Of a DNA stretch of 64,000 bases, positions 50,795 through 63,700 are shown one piece after another (position 1 is the stretch's first letter; every line of letters starts with the position of its first letter). The notes below the pieces were generated by a model, which had not been told where the DNA came from, made no database searches, and saw only the letters and a program-made list of their open reading frames with translations. The stretch lies in contig JAEXGR010000027.1 of NCBI GenBank assembly GCA_023450745.1, positions 4,121 through 68,120 on the forward strand. Direction: 5' to 3'. The translations under genes were made by a program, and so were the position numbers. Source of the DNA: Synergistota bacterium. GTDB lineage: Bacteria; Synergistota; Synergistia; Synergistales; Synergistaceae.

Positions 50795-53700
50795 ATGTTT
50801 GAGAAGCTTTACCCGCTGACATTGCCGCAGCGGAGGATATTTTACACGGAGTTGGTATATCCGGGAACAGATTTCGCGTCGCTGACTTTTCTATACCCGA
50901 CGAGACGCGGCGCGGACGACGTCAGAGCCGCGCTTATTTCTATCTTGGGCCGGCATGAAGAACTGCTTCTGAGAGTCCGCGGGGCGGAAGCGGACGACGG
51001 ACTGGCCGCTCTGCGTCAGTATGTTGGCGGCCTCCCCGACGAGCCCATAGCCGTAGTTGAATGCGGCGACTGTGAGCTTGCGGCGAGGGAGCTCGCGTCG
51101 CGTCCTTTCCCGCTGTGGGACTCGCCGCTCTTTGAGTTTTATTATCTGAAAAGCGATTCAGAAAACGCGATATTCCTGAGATTCCATCATTCAATAATCG
51201 ACGGCGCGGGAGTCAACCTCTTTGCCGACGAACTTTTTAAGGAGCTCGGCGGCGAAACGCCCATCTGCAAAGCCCCCGCTATCTCCGAATTGCTGACAAT
51301 GGAAGAGAAATATCTGGCCTCCGACGAATGCGCCGCCGACAGGTCGTGGTGGCTGAAAAACCTGCACGGCCTGCCCGACCCCGCCGAATTGAGGCGGCCC
51401 GCGGACGGCGAGCCAGCCGTCTGCGGCACGTCAGACTTCATACTGTCGGACGAACTGCACCGGCTCGCGGTCAGGTTTTGTGAAAGGCACGGCAAAAACG
51501 GCCGCCCGCTGACGCCCTATCGCCTTGGCCTTGCCGTCTCCGCCCTCTTTATCTCGCGCTGGTTCCGCATGGACGACGTGGTCGTCACGGCCGCGGGAAA
51601 CCTGCGAAGATATTCCAAGGCGCTGCGCGATTCCGCCGCGATGCTCGTTTCAACGCTGCCGGTCAGGATAAACGCCGATAAAAATTTGGCGTTCAGCGTC
51701 TTTGTCGAGCGCGTTGACCGCGCGTTGGACGACGCGCTCGCGCACGGGCGCTACCCCTTTGACAAACTGGTTTCCGACCTGCGCGCCGCGGGCGGGCAGG
51801 AGATTCCCGCTGATTTTGCCGTGGTACATAACGGCAAAAGCGGCGACGATTACGGCTGCCGGCATATTCCGTTCACAAGCGACACGCTGCCGCTGACTCT
51901 GAGGATAAACACGGTGATGGACGACAGTCTCGGACTGCGCGCGATACGCTTTGACTACCAGAAAGAACAGTTTACCGGGGAAGAAATTGAGAATATGAAG
52001 GAGTGCCTGGCCGCGCTCCTTGAATCTGTCCTCTCAAATCCGGAGGCGAAGATCGGTTCCGCCGGGATGCTCCCGGAAAATCAGAAAAAAAAGATCCTCA
52101 AAGAATTTAACGATACATACCGCCCTTATGATCCCGACGAGACCGTCGTCAGGCGATTTGCCGGGATAGCCTCTCGCTGCGCGGGCGAAAAGGCGCTGAT
52201 TTATAAAAATAGAAGCTATACATACGCGCAGCTTGATTCAATGAGCGGCGCGGTCGCCCGCAGGCTGAAAAAGCTGGGAGCCGGAGCCGATTCCGTCGTC
52301 GCAATCATGCTGCCGCGCATCCCCGAGTTCGTTATCTGCATCTGGGGCGCGCTCAAAGCCGGGGCCGCCTATCTGCCCATCGACCCCGAGGCGCCGGAGG
52401 ACCGCACGCGGTATATGTTCGCCGACGCTTCGCCGCTGGCGCTCATAACCTCCGCCGAATTGGCGGGACTTGCCGCCGGATGCGGCTGCGAAGTGATAGA
52501 CGCGCTGGACCCCGCGCTTTATGCGGACGGCGGCGGCGCGGACAAGCCGTCCTTTCCTAAACCAGAGGACCTCGCCTATATAATCTACACCTCCGGCACT
52601 ACCGGCAAGCCGAAGGGCGTCATGGTGACGCATCTCTGTCTGGCGAACTTCTGCGCCTGGGTGAACGAGTATTACTCGATGAAGGCGGGGGAGGGAATGC
52701 TCTCTTGCTCTAACTTCATCTTTGACGCTTCCGTTTTCGAGCTCTTCCCGCCCTTCTTCAACGGCGGCTTTTTGGCGGTCCTGCCCACGGAGCTGAAGCT
52801 CCAGATGGACCGCGTGCACGATTATATAGAACAACACAACGTCAGCCACATGATCATGACGACGCAGCTCGCCGAACAGTTCAGCGCCTGCCGCGACAAC
52901 TCGTCGCTGAAAACCCTTGCCTTCGGCGGGGAGGCCATGCGCCCCGTCGCCCTCAGGTCGTGGAAAAGCTATAACGCCTACGGTCCCACGGAATGCACCG
53001 TCATGGCCACTTCATTTCCGCTTGACGAAGAGAGCGCGAAGACGAGCGCGCCGATCGGCGTGCCGCTCGCGAATCTCAAGGCGTACATCGTCGACGGCGA
53101 AGGCGCGCTCTGCCCGATCGGAGTTCCCGGCGAATTATGCTTCGCCGGACGGCAGGTGGCGCGCGGCTACCTCAACAAACCCGAAGTCACGGCCAAGGCT
53201 TTCGTTGAAAACAGGTGGAGCGAGGGCGAATTTGATAAAGTCATGTACCGGACGGGTGACCTCTGCCGCTGGGGCGCGGATGGAAATATCGTCTATATGG
53301 GGCGTATCGACCAGCAGGTCAAGATACGCGGCTACCGGATAGAGCTGGGAGAGATAGAACAGAGGCTTATGGAGCTCCCCGAGGTCGAAAACGCGGTCGT
53401 GATGGCAAAGAATGATCCGTTCGGTGGCAAGTACCTCTGCGCGTGGGTCGTCGGCGCTGAAAAACTCGCGCCGGAGGCGCTGACCGAAAAGCTGTCCAAG
53501 GCGCTGCCGCGCTATATGATACCGGCGGTTTTCGTCCAGATAGAGGCGGTGCCCTACAATACGAGCGGCAAGGTGGACCGGCGCGCTCTGCCCGAACCTG
53601 AATTTAAAACGCCGCGCGCCGAATACGCGGAGCCCGTCACGGAGGCGCAGAAAAAAATGGCGGGCCTGTGGCGTGAATTATTGGGCGTTGAAAAACCCGG

Positions 53701-56700
53701 ACAGGCGGACGACTTTATGGAGCTGGGAGGCAATTCGCTGACCGCGATACGGCTGCAGGGGCGCGTTTTGAAAGAAACCGGACGGCAGCTCCAGGTGAGG
53801 GACATTCTCGCGCGGACGAAGCTTGCGGAGATGGCGGCGCTTCTTGAAAATTCCGCCGCCGGCCAGGCCTTCAAACCGATACCCAAAGCGCCGGCGGCCG
53901 ACACGTATCCTGTGACCCCCGCCCAGCGCCAGATGTACATCATGCAGAAGCTCGATGAAGGCAGCACCCTTTATAATGTGACGCTGGCCGTTGAGATCCT
54001 CGGGCCTCTGGATACGGAACGCTGCTCTTTCGCGATTGACGAGATAGTAAAACGCGAGCCGTCTCTGCGCACGGTATTTGAGGATGTGGACGGAAGCGTC
54101 CGCCAGCGGACGCTTGACTGCGTCCAATACAAGAAATCCTTCTGCGAGGTCTCGTCTCTGGACGGCGCCAAGGCCAAACTCGCGGAGATGAACCGTCCCT
54201 TCGACCTCGCGCGGGCGCCGCTCTTCCGTTTCGGCCTCGTTCGGATTGACAAGGAGCGCCATGTCCTTTTATGTGTATTTCATCACGCGATCATAGACGG
54301 TATCTCGCTCAATCGCATTCACAGCCTATTTTGGGAAATATACGACGGAGAAAGCCCCTCCGCGTCCGCCATTGATTACAAAGACTACGCCTGCTGGCGC
54401 GCCGAACAGGAAAAAACAGAGGAATACGCGGCCAAGGAACGCTGGTGGATGTCGCAGTTCGACGGCGGCGTGCCCTCGCTCGACATGACGACCGACTTTC
54501 CCCGCCCGTCAAAGCCAAGCGACGCGGGTGCTACGGTAAAAATGGCCGTCCCGCCCGCCGCGGCGCGAAAACTGGCCGCGATAACCGCCGCGGCGCGCGC
54601 CACGGAATTTCCCGCGCTGCTTGCCCTCTGGGCCGCCGTGCTCGGACGGTGCGCGCGCACTGACGACCTCGTGATCGGCGTGCCTTTCTCGGGACGCGAG
54701 CACCCTGACACCGCGGAGATGACGGGGATGTTCGTCTCCACGCTGCCGCTGCGCATAAAGCTGGGCGCGGAAAAGAGTTTCCGCGAATTGGTGACGGAGC
54801 TGTCGGCGCTTGTGGAGGAGGCGCGCAAGCGCCAGGATTACCCCTTTGAGTCGCTGGTGGAGAAGCTGGGCATCGAGCGGGTCTCCTCACGCAACCCCGT
54901 CTTTGACGTCGTCTTCAACCTCAGCCCGCTGGAAGCGCCGAAGTCCCGCGGCGGCATGGAGCGGCGCGTCATTGAGACCGAGGAGTCGGACCAAGCCCAC
55001 TTCGATATGACGATGCGGCTCATCCGTGAGGAGAAAACCTGGGCGGTACACTTAAACTACCGTAAAGAGCTGTTTACGGACGAGACGGCGCGGACGGTGG
55101 CGGAAAGCTTCGTCGCCCTGCTGTGCGCCGCCTGCGACAACCCGGACGCAAAGCTCTCGTCGCTCTCGCTGCTGTCGAAAGAGCGCGCGGCAGAGGTCCT
55201 GTCCATGAGCGCCGGAAAACGGCTCGACATCCCCGCGGATAAGGTGTACCACGAGATCTTCTCCCAGCAGGCGGCGCTGACCCCCGACAATATCGCCGTG
55301 GGCGACTTACGCTTGGCCTACACCTATCGCGAACTGGACCGGAAGACGGACGCGCTTGCGATGTCGCTGCGAAAAATGGGCGTCGGGCGCGAAAGCGTCG
55401 CCGCCATCCTCCTGCCCCGCCGCGCCGAAATCACCGTGGCGGTGCTGGGGATTATGAAAGCCGGCGGCGCCTACCTGCCGATAGACCTCGGATATCCGGC
55501 GCAGCGCGTCAAATACATGCTTGAAGACAGCGGGGCTAAAATAGCCGTCGGCTGCGGCAAGACGCGCGCCATGCTTCCCGAAGACTTTGCGGGACAGTTT
55601 ATCGATATCGACGACAAAAGGCTTTACGAAAACGGCGAAGTCTTCCATTCGGTATCAAAGCCGGAAGACCTCGCCTATGTGATATACACGTCGGGTTCTA
55701 CGGGAAAGCCGAAGGGCGTCATGATAGAACAGCGGGCGCTCGTCAGCCACACGCTGTGGGCCGCGCAGACAATGGGGCTTACGGCGGACGACGCGGCCGC
55801 GGTGCACGCCAGCTTCAGCTTCGACTCGTCTGTTAAGCAGATGATGGCCCCGCTGACGGCCGGAGCCGCGACATGGATAATCTCCGAGGAGATGAGGCTC
55901 GACATCGGAGCGCTCAACGCGTACTTCAAAGAAAAGCATATCACCGCCGCCTACTTCCCGACGAAATTCGCGGAACTTTTCTTTGAGTCGCAGGAAAACG
56001 ACGAGCTGAAATTTATCATGTACGGCGGCGAAAAAGCGACCGCGTGGAAAAAGACGCCCTACAAACTCATCAACTGCTATGGGCCGACGGAATTTACGGT
56101 AAACGCGGCGACTTATGAAATCACGCAGGCCGCCGCCAACATCCCCATCGGCAGGCCCGTCGCCAATTCCCGCGGCTATATAACGGACCAGTACGGCGGC
56201 CTGCAGCCCTGCGGCTTGCCCGGCGAGCTGTGCATGGCGGGCGCGCAGATTGCCCGCGGCTACCTTAACAGGCCCGAGCTTACAGAAAAAGTCTTTGTGG
56301 AAGACCCGTGGAACGGCGGCAAAATGTACCGCACGGGAGACCTGTGCCGTTACCTGCCGAACGGCGACATAGAATACCTCGGCCGTATCGACAAACAGGT
56401 AAAAATCCGCGGCTTTAGGATCGAACTTGGCGAGATAGAAGACGCGATCGTGAAAAGCGGGGCCGCCGCTTCCTGTGCCGTCGTCAGCCTGAAAGACCCC
56501 TCCGGCGCGGACTGCCTCGCCGCTTACGTCGTCTCCGAGCGCCCGATTGACTTTGCGCTGATCGAATCGAAGCTCAGGAAGACGCTGCCTGACTATATGA
56601 TCCCTTCATACTGGCGGCAGACGCCATGCCTGCCGCTTGGCGCAAGCGGCAAACTGGACGTGAAAGCCCTGCCCGAGCCGTGGGGGCCGGCGGGCGCGCC

Positions 56701-58615
56701 CGACAGAGAACGGCAGCTGCCGCGCACGGAAAAAGAGGCCGTCATCGCCGAGCTATGGAAAGAGGTGTTGGGCGTAAAAGAAGTGAGCGTCACGGACAAC
56801 TTCTTCGCGCTCGGCGGAACCTCGCTCAAAGCCATCCGCTTAGCGGGCCTTATGCAGCGGCGCTACGAGCTCTCTATCGCCACGATCTTTGAAAACCAGA
56901 CGATTGAAAAACTTGCCGCCGCCGTCTCCGAAAACGCCGGCGCCGCCAGCGCGAAGCTTGACCGCATACGCAGAAAGCTGCGCGCGCCGCGGCCGGAACT
57001 CGACGCCGCCGAAATCGCGAAAAAAGAAGAATACCTGCGCGGCGCGGCCGCGGAAGACCTGCGCAGATACGACGAAAAAACCGCCTATGGCTCGGTCCTG
57101 CTTACCGGAGCCACCGGCTATTTGGGCAGCTACGTCATGAGGGAACTCGCGAAAGAATCCGCCGGCGTCGCAGTCACGGCCATCGTCAGGGCTAAGGACG
57201 ACGAAGCCGCCAGAGAACGGCTCGCAGAACGCCTGCGTCACTATTTTGGAGAGGGCGCGGACGCCATCCTCGAACGCGCGGCCGTGTTTGCCGGCGACCT
57301 TGAGAAAGAAAAATTCGGGCTTGACGGCCGCCTCTACGCGCGGCTCGCCGACAGCGTCGAAGCCGTCGTCAACACGGCGGCGAATGTGCGCCACTACGGC
57401 CTTTACGAAGAATTTTACAAAACGAACGTCGAAACGGTAAAGAACATCATAAAATTTGCCGAAGATGGGCGCAAAAAAGAGATCGAACATATCTCCACGC
57501 TGAGCGTCTCCGCCGGAGCATATCGGGACAAACAGGCCGCGGTCTTCACGGAAGACGACTGCGACCGGGGACAGGACTCGGGCAACGTCTATGTGAAGAC
57601 CAAGCTCGAAGCGGAAAAAGAACTGCTCGCGGCGGCGAGCCGCGGCGTGCGCGCCTTCGTCGTCCGCGTCGGCAACATCGCTTTTTCCTCCGAAAACGGC
57701 AGCCACCAGGCGAACCTTGACGAAAACGGCTTCTATACGAGAATGAAATCATTTATCAACATGGGAATGGTCCCCGAACGCGGCCTTGATTTTGAACTTT
57801 CCTATGTCGATAAACTTGCGCAGGGCATCGTCACGCTGCTTGGCCGCCGCGCGTTGGCGGGGAAGATTCTCCACCTCGTAAACGGCGAGCGCCATGAAAT
57901 GTCCGCGGCGCTTCTCTCGCGCGAACTGGGCGTCGCCGTAGAGGCCATGCCGATGGAGAAATTCTTTGAGAAAGCGTCGTACCTCTATGGCAAGAAAGGC
58001 TTCGCCTCATTCGTTGAGGCTCTATTCACGCACCTGGGCTGGTTTGACCCTGCGGACAGGGACATGTCCCGCGTCGAACTTCTTCACTCGCGGACCGACA
58101 GGATTATGAAACACCTCGGCTTTGAGTGGGGGGCTCTCGACATGAAGCTCCTGCGTCCGCTCGTCCGCCGCGCCCTTGAAGAACGGCGGGCGGAAATCGC
58201 GCGCAGCGGCGTCTTCGCGGCGGTCGGCGGCGAGACCCTGGACGCGCTGGCGCGAATGTCCAGACTCAAATCCTTCGCGCCGGACGAACTGATAGAGGTT
58301 GAAACGAAAAGCGCTGAAAACCTCTATCTCATCCTCGACGGCTGCGTAGAAGAAAGCAGAAATTCCGCCTACGGATGGGCGTGTACGATATCCCTCCAAA
58401 CGAAGGGCAGCCTGCTCGGCTATGAGGGCCTCTTTGAGCCGGGCGTCTGCGCCGTGACGGCCCAGGCGATTTTGGACGACGTTCTGACGCTCGAATTTCC
58501 CCGCGGCCGGCTGAAAGACACCCTCCGCGGCGACAGCGGGGCGGCGGCCGCCATTGCCGCGGAGCTGCTCAAAAAATGGCGCGTGGCGACATTCCTGCTC
58601 GTGAACGCCGGTTAG
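50795..58615 (+). CDS. Two-module NRPS, C-A-T-C-A-T-reductase, with a C-terminal CRP-like domain
   Basis: 2606-residue cytoplasmic megasynthetase. Domains: C1 (1-440; H-H-S-I-I-D-G at 131-137), A1 (~440-940; Y-T-S-G-T-T-G-K-P-K-G at 598-608), T1 (L-G-G-N-S-L, Ser981), C2 (~1030-1470; H-H-A-I-I-D-G at 1163-1169), A2 (~1480-1985; Y-T-S-G-S-T-G-K-P-K-G from 1631), T2 (L-G-G-T-S-L, Ser2010), thioester reductase (~2095-2460; T-G-A-T-G-Y-L-G at 2104-2111, Tyr2266 and Lys2270), then ~2471-2606 resembling a cyclic-nucleotide-binding domain. All catalytic motifs are intact. A1 pocket includes Asp644, Ala645, Phe648; A2 includes Asp1677, Ser1678, Lys1681, unusual enough that I do not assign substrates. 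The reductase predicts NAD(P)H release of a dipeptide aldehyde. The N-terminal C domain implies an acyl or aminoacyl donor. Operon with the exporter and GH3. Confidence 0.95.
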   Translation: MFEKLYPLTLPQRRIFYTELVYPGTDFASLTFLYPTRRGADDVRAALISILGRHEELLLRVRGAEADDGLAALRQYVGGLPDEPIAVVECGDCELAARELASRPFPLWDSPLFEFYYLKSDSENAIFLRFHHSIIDGAGVNLFADELFKELGGETPICKAPAISELLTMEEKYLASDECAADRSWWLKNLHGLPDPAELRRPADGEPAVCGTSDFILSDELHRLAVRFCERHGKNGRPLTPYRLGLAVSALFISRWFRMDDVVVTAAGNLRRYSKALRDSAAMLVSTLPVRINADKNLAFSVFVERVDRALDDALAHGRYPFDKLVSDLRAAGGQEIPADFAVVHNGKSGDDYGCRHIPFTSDTLPLTLRINTVMDDSLGLRAIRFDYQKEQFTGEEIENMKECLAALLESVLSNPEAKIGSAGMLPENQKKKILKEFNDTYRPYDPDETVVRRFAGIASRCAGEKALIYKNRSYTYAQLDSMSGAVARRLKKLGAGADSVVAIMLPRIPEFVICIWGALKAGAAYLPIDPEAPEDRTRYMFADASPLALITSAELAGLAAGCGCEVIDALDPALYADGGGADKPSFPKPEDLAYIIYTSGTTGKPKGVMVTHLCLANFCAWVNEYYSMKAGEGMLSCSNFIFDASVFELFPPFFNGGFLAVLPTELKLQMDRVHDYIEQHNVSHMIMTTQLAEQFSACRDNSSLKTLAFGGEAMRPVALRSWKSYNAYGPTECTVMATSFPLDEESAKTSAPIGVPLANLKAYIVDGEGALCPIGVPGELCFAGRQVARGYLNKPEVTAKAFVENRWSEGEFDKVMYRTGDLCRWGADGNIVYMGRIDQQVKIRGYRIELGEIEQRLMELPEVENAVVMAKNDPFGGKYLCAWVVGAEKLAPEALTEKLSKALPRYMIPAVFVQIEAVPYNTSGKVDRRALPEPEFKTPRAEYAEPVTEAQKKMAGLWRELLGVEKPGQADDFMELGGNSLTAIRLQGRVLKETGRQLQVRDILARTKLAEMAALLENSAAGQAFKPIPKAPAADTYPVTPAQRQMYIMQKLDEGSTLYNVTLAVEILGPLDTERCSFAIDEIVKREPSLRTVFEDVDGSVRQRTLDCVQYKKSFCEVSSLDGAKAKLAEMNRPFDLARAPLFRFGLVRIDKERHVLLCVFHHAIIDGISLNRIHSLFWEIYDGESPSASAIDYKDYACWRAEQEKTEEYAAKERWWMSQFDGGVPSLDMTTDFPRPSKPSDAGATVKMAVPPAAARKLAAITAAARATEFPALLALWAAVLGRCARTDDLVIGVPFSGREHPDTAEMTGMFVSTLPLRIKLGAEKSFRELVTELSALVEEARKRQDYPFESLVEKLGIERVSSRNPVFDVVFNLSPLEAPKSRGGMERRVIETEESDQAHFDMTMRLIREEKTWAVHLNYRKELFTDETARTVAESFVALLCAACDNPDAKLSSLSLLSKERAAEVLSMSAGKRLDIPADKVYHEIFSQQAALTPDNIAVGDLRLAYTYRELDRKTDALAMSLRKMGVGRESVAAILLPRRAEITVAVLGIMKAGGAYLPIDLGYPAQRVKYMLEDSGAKIAVGCGKTRAMLPEDFAGQFIDIDDKRLYENGEVFHSVSKPEDLAYVIYTSGSTGKPKGVMIEQRALVSHTLWAAQTMGLTADDAAAVHASFSFDSSVKQMMAPLTAGAATWIISEEMRLDIGALNAYFKEKHITAAYFPTKFAELFFESQENDELKFIMYGGEKATAWKKTPYKLINCYGPTEFTVNAATYEITQAAANIPIGRPVANSRGYITDQYGGLQPCGLPGELCMAGAQIARGYLNRPELTEKVFVEDPWNGGKMYRTGDLCRYLPNGDIEYLGRIDKQVKIRGFRIELGEIEDAIVKSGAAASCAVVSLKDPSGADCLAAYVVSERPIDFALIESKLRKTLPDYMIPSYWRQTPCLPLGASGKLDVKALPEPWGPAGAPDRERQLPRTEKEAVIAELWKEVLGVKEVSVTDNFFALGGTSLKAIRLAGLMQRRYELSIATIFENQTIEKLAAAVSENAGAASAKLDRIRRKLRAPRPELDAAEIAKKEEYLRGAAAEDLRRYDEKTAYGSVLLTGATGYLGSYVMRELAKESAGVAVTAIVRAKDDEAARERLAERLRHYFGEGADAILERAAVFAGDLEKEKFGLDGRLYARLADSVEAVVNTAANVRHYGLYEEFYKTNVETVKNIIKFAEDGRKKEIEHISTLSVSAGAYRDKQAAVFTEDDCDRGQDSGNVYVKTKLEAEKELLAAASRGVRAFVVRVGNIAFSSENGSHQANLDENGFYTRMKSFINMGMVPERGLDFELSYVDKLAQGIVTLLGRRALAGKILHLVNGERHEMSAALLSRELGVAVEAMPMEKFFEKASYLYGKKGFASFVEALFTHLGWFDPADRDMSRVELLHSRTDRIMKHLGFEWGALDMKLLRPLVRRALEERRAEIARSGVFAAVGGETLDALARMSRLKSFAPDELIEVETKSAENLYLILDGCVEESRNSAYGWACTISLQTKGSLLGYEGLFEPGVCAVTAQAILDDVLTLEFPRGRLKDTLRGDSGAAAAIAAELLKKWRVATFLLVNAG

Positions 58616-58623
58616 CGCGCAAA

Positions 58624-58674
58624 CCGCCGACCGTCCGCCTCTGCCGGTAAAGCGGCGGACGCGGCCGGTTGGCG
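58624..58674. terminator. GC-rich hairpin between the NRPS and PPTase genes
   Basis: CGTCCGCC (58632-58639) pairs with GGCGGACG (58654-58661), extended by CCGCC/GGCGG flanks. It lies between two convergent stops. No T run, so termination is uncertain. Confidence 0.35.
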
Positions 58675-58731
58675 GCTCGCGCGAAACGCGATGCTCAAAC
58701 GCCTCTTGTCAGCCAGCCGCCGCCCGCGGGG

Positions 58732-59406
58732 TCAAAGCCGCGCGTCAAGGCGAAAAAGCTGGCGCGCCTCGACGCGCATAACCTTAAAAGGAACGTCCCG
58801 GTTGGAGGCCGCGTGGACCGTATAGCCCTCTTCCAAAGCCAGTTCGTCAATAAAAAACCGCCTGCCGCCGACGGATACGGCCCTTGTCAAAACCTCCACG
58901 GCGGACGGCTCGCGGAGCAGGCCGCTGCCGAACGCCTTCAGCAGCGCCTCCTTGCGCGTCCACAGCCTTAAAAGCTCACGGGACGGGCGCGCGGACGCTC
59001 TAATGCGCGCCGCTTCGCCCGCGGTGAACGCGGCGATATAATCGTCCGCGGACAATTCGCGAAGCGCCTCCGCGTCAATGCCGACGCGCGCGCCGGCGGA
59101 GACGGCGGCCGCGGCCAGCGCCCCCGCGTGCGTCCAGTTGACGTCGCCTCCGCCCTCCGGCAAAAACGGCCGCCCCGCCGCGTCCTTGCACGGCGACTGG
59201 AGAACGCCGCGCGCCGAAAAACCCAGAAGCTGAAGCCCGCACGCCGCGAGCAGCCGGACGGCGGCGCGATTCCGCCTGTCCTGAGCGCGCAAGAATCTTT
59301 CATTTTCCTCGCGGAAATCCGCCGGCAAAAGACGGTACGCGGCCGCCAGATATTCTTCCTCCGCGGCGTCGTCAAATTTGGTATAAAGAACGAGATTTTC
59401 CCTCAC
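58732..59406 (-). CDS. Sfp-type 4'-phosphopantetheinyl transferase
   Basis: About 224 residues. It transfers phosphopantetheine from coenzyme A to the carrier-domain serines, here presumably Ser981 and Ser2010 of the adjacent NRPS. The family motifs are V-G-I-D-A-E-A (Mg-binding, normally G-V-D-x-E) and L-W-T-R-K-E-A-L-L-K-A-F-G (W-x-x-K-E-A), with N-W-T-H-A-G in place of N-x-S-H. The GTG at 59406 has a G-rich site upstream; an in-frame TTG at 59427 adds seven residues. It is convergent with the NRPS, so it belongs to the locus but not to the same transcript. Confidence 0.88.
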   Translation of the reverse strand: MRENLVLYTKFDDAAEEEYLAAAYRLLPADFREENERFLRAQDRRNRAAVRLLAACGLQLLGFSARGVLQSPCKDAAGRPFLPEGGGDVNWTHAGALAAAAVSAGARVGIDAEALRELSADDYIAAFTAGEAARIRASARPSRELLRLWTRKEALLKAFGSGLLREPSAVEVLTRAVSVGGRRFFIDELALEEGYTVHAASNRDVPFKVMRVEARQLFRLDARL

Positions 59407-59579
59407 GCGCGGCACCCCCCGCGACAATTATACGCCTGCCGCCGCGCCATCAGAGCCCGGCCCGCGGACATCTGCGGCGGCAAACACGCGCTGCTGGGGA
59501 TGCGTTGCATTGAGGGTCGTGGCGTTCAAGCGCAAAAAATAATCTGCTGATGCTCAGCGGTTTTGGTTTGCGCCTTTAA

Positions 59580-59930
59580 AGCCTCCTTCGCTGAGGCGGC
59601 CAGGGAGCCAAGTAGAAAACGCTGATTTGTGCGCTTTTAAAGCCTCCCTCACTGAGGCGGCCAGAGAGCCAAATCAGTGTTTTTCTGATTTGTGCGACTC
59701 GGCTGGTAGTTACATCAGAGGTGGGCCGGCGGCGGATTTTCGTCGGGTCGGAGGGAGTGTTGACGTTGACCCTAATTATAACTAAAAGAAGATAAAACAT
59801 AAAACCAAGGTCAAAACTCCCTCAGCCTCGGCTTCGCCGATCCAGCTCCCTCGGCGAGGGAGCCAAAAATCTTTGCCAACCCCTAATTTGTCACGCTAGC
59901 CCATCGAAAATAAATCGGCGTTTAGAAGTG
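59580..59930. repeat. Long dispersed repeat downstream of nifJ
   Basis: From about 59642 this block repeats 63702-63970 in the same orientation; bases 59661-59770 are nearly identical to 63721-63830. It includes an inverted copy of the core repeat found beside the group II intron (59719-59771). A first subunit (59580-59640) is duplicated in tandem at 59642-59698. The sequence 59407-59579 shows no supportable gene. Confidence 0.8.
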
Positions 59931-60039
59931 CGAGTTGCTAAATAAAATGGGGGCTCCGATACCGGAGCCGTATCTGCATACGGCGAGGATTCGGAGCCTC
60001 CGTTTTATGACGCAAATCGCGCTTATAAACGCCGATTTA
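59911..60039. repeat. 129-base near-palindrome after nifJ
   Basis: Terminal arms TAAATCGGCGTTTA (59911-59924) and TAAACGCCGATTTA (60026-60039) are perfect complements. Pairing continues inward with few mismatches to ATAAAATGGGGGCTCCGA and TCGGAGCCTCCGTTTTAT. Its right arm matches, inverted, the start of a further copy at the window's end (63960-64000). It abuts the nifJ stop and may end its transcript, though no T run is present. Confidence 0.7.
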
Positions 60040-60040
60040 C

Positions 60041-63553
<3,513 letters not shown>

Positions 63554-63700
63554 TGCCCGAACTCCTTTCAAGCGTTCCCTGAATTTATCTTAAATCTTTG
63601 TCAGCGGTTACCGCAATTAATAAGCTAATATGGAAACTATTTCATAGATTCTATCACAATGTCTCAACCAGAGATAATTTGTGGGTCTATCAAAGGTTTT

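Noticed and set aside
59580..59930. Possible CRISPR array, because short units repeat near 59580 and 59642
   Set aside because: Only two tandem units with diverged sequence and no regular spacers; the block matches a dispersed repeat found elsewhere in the window.
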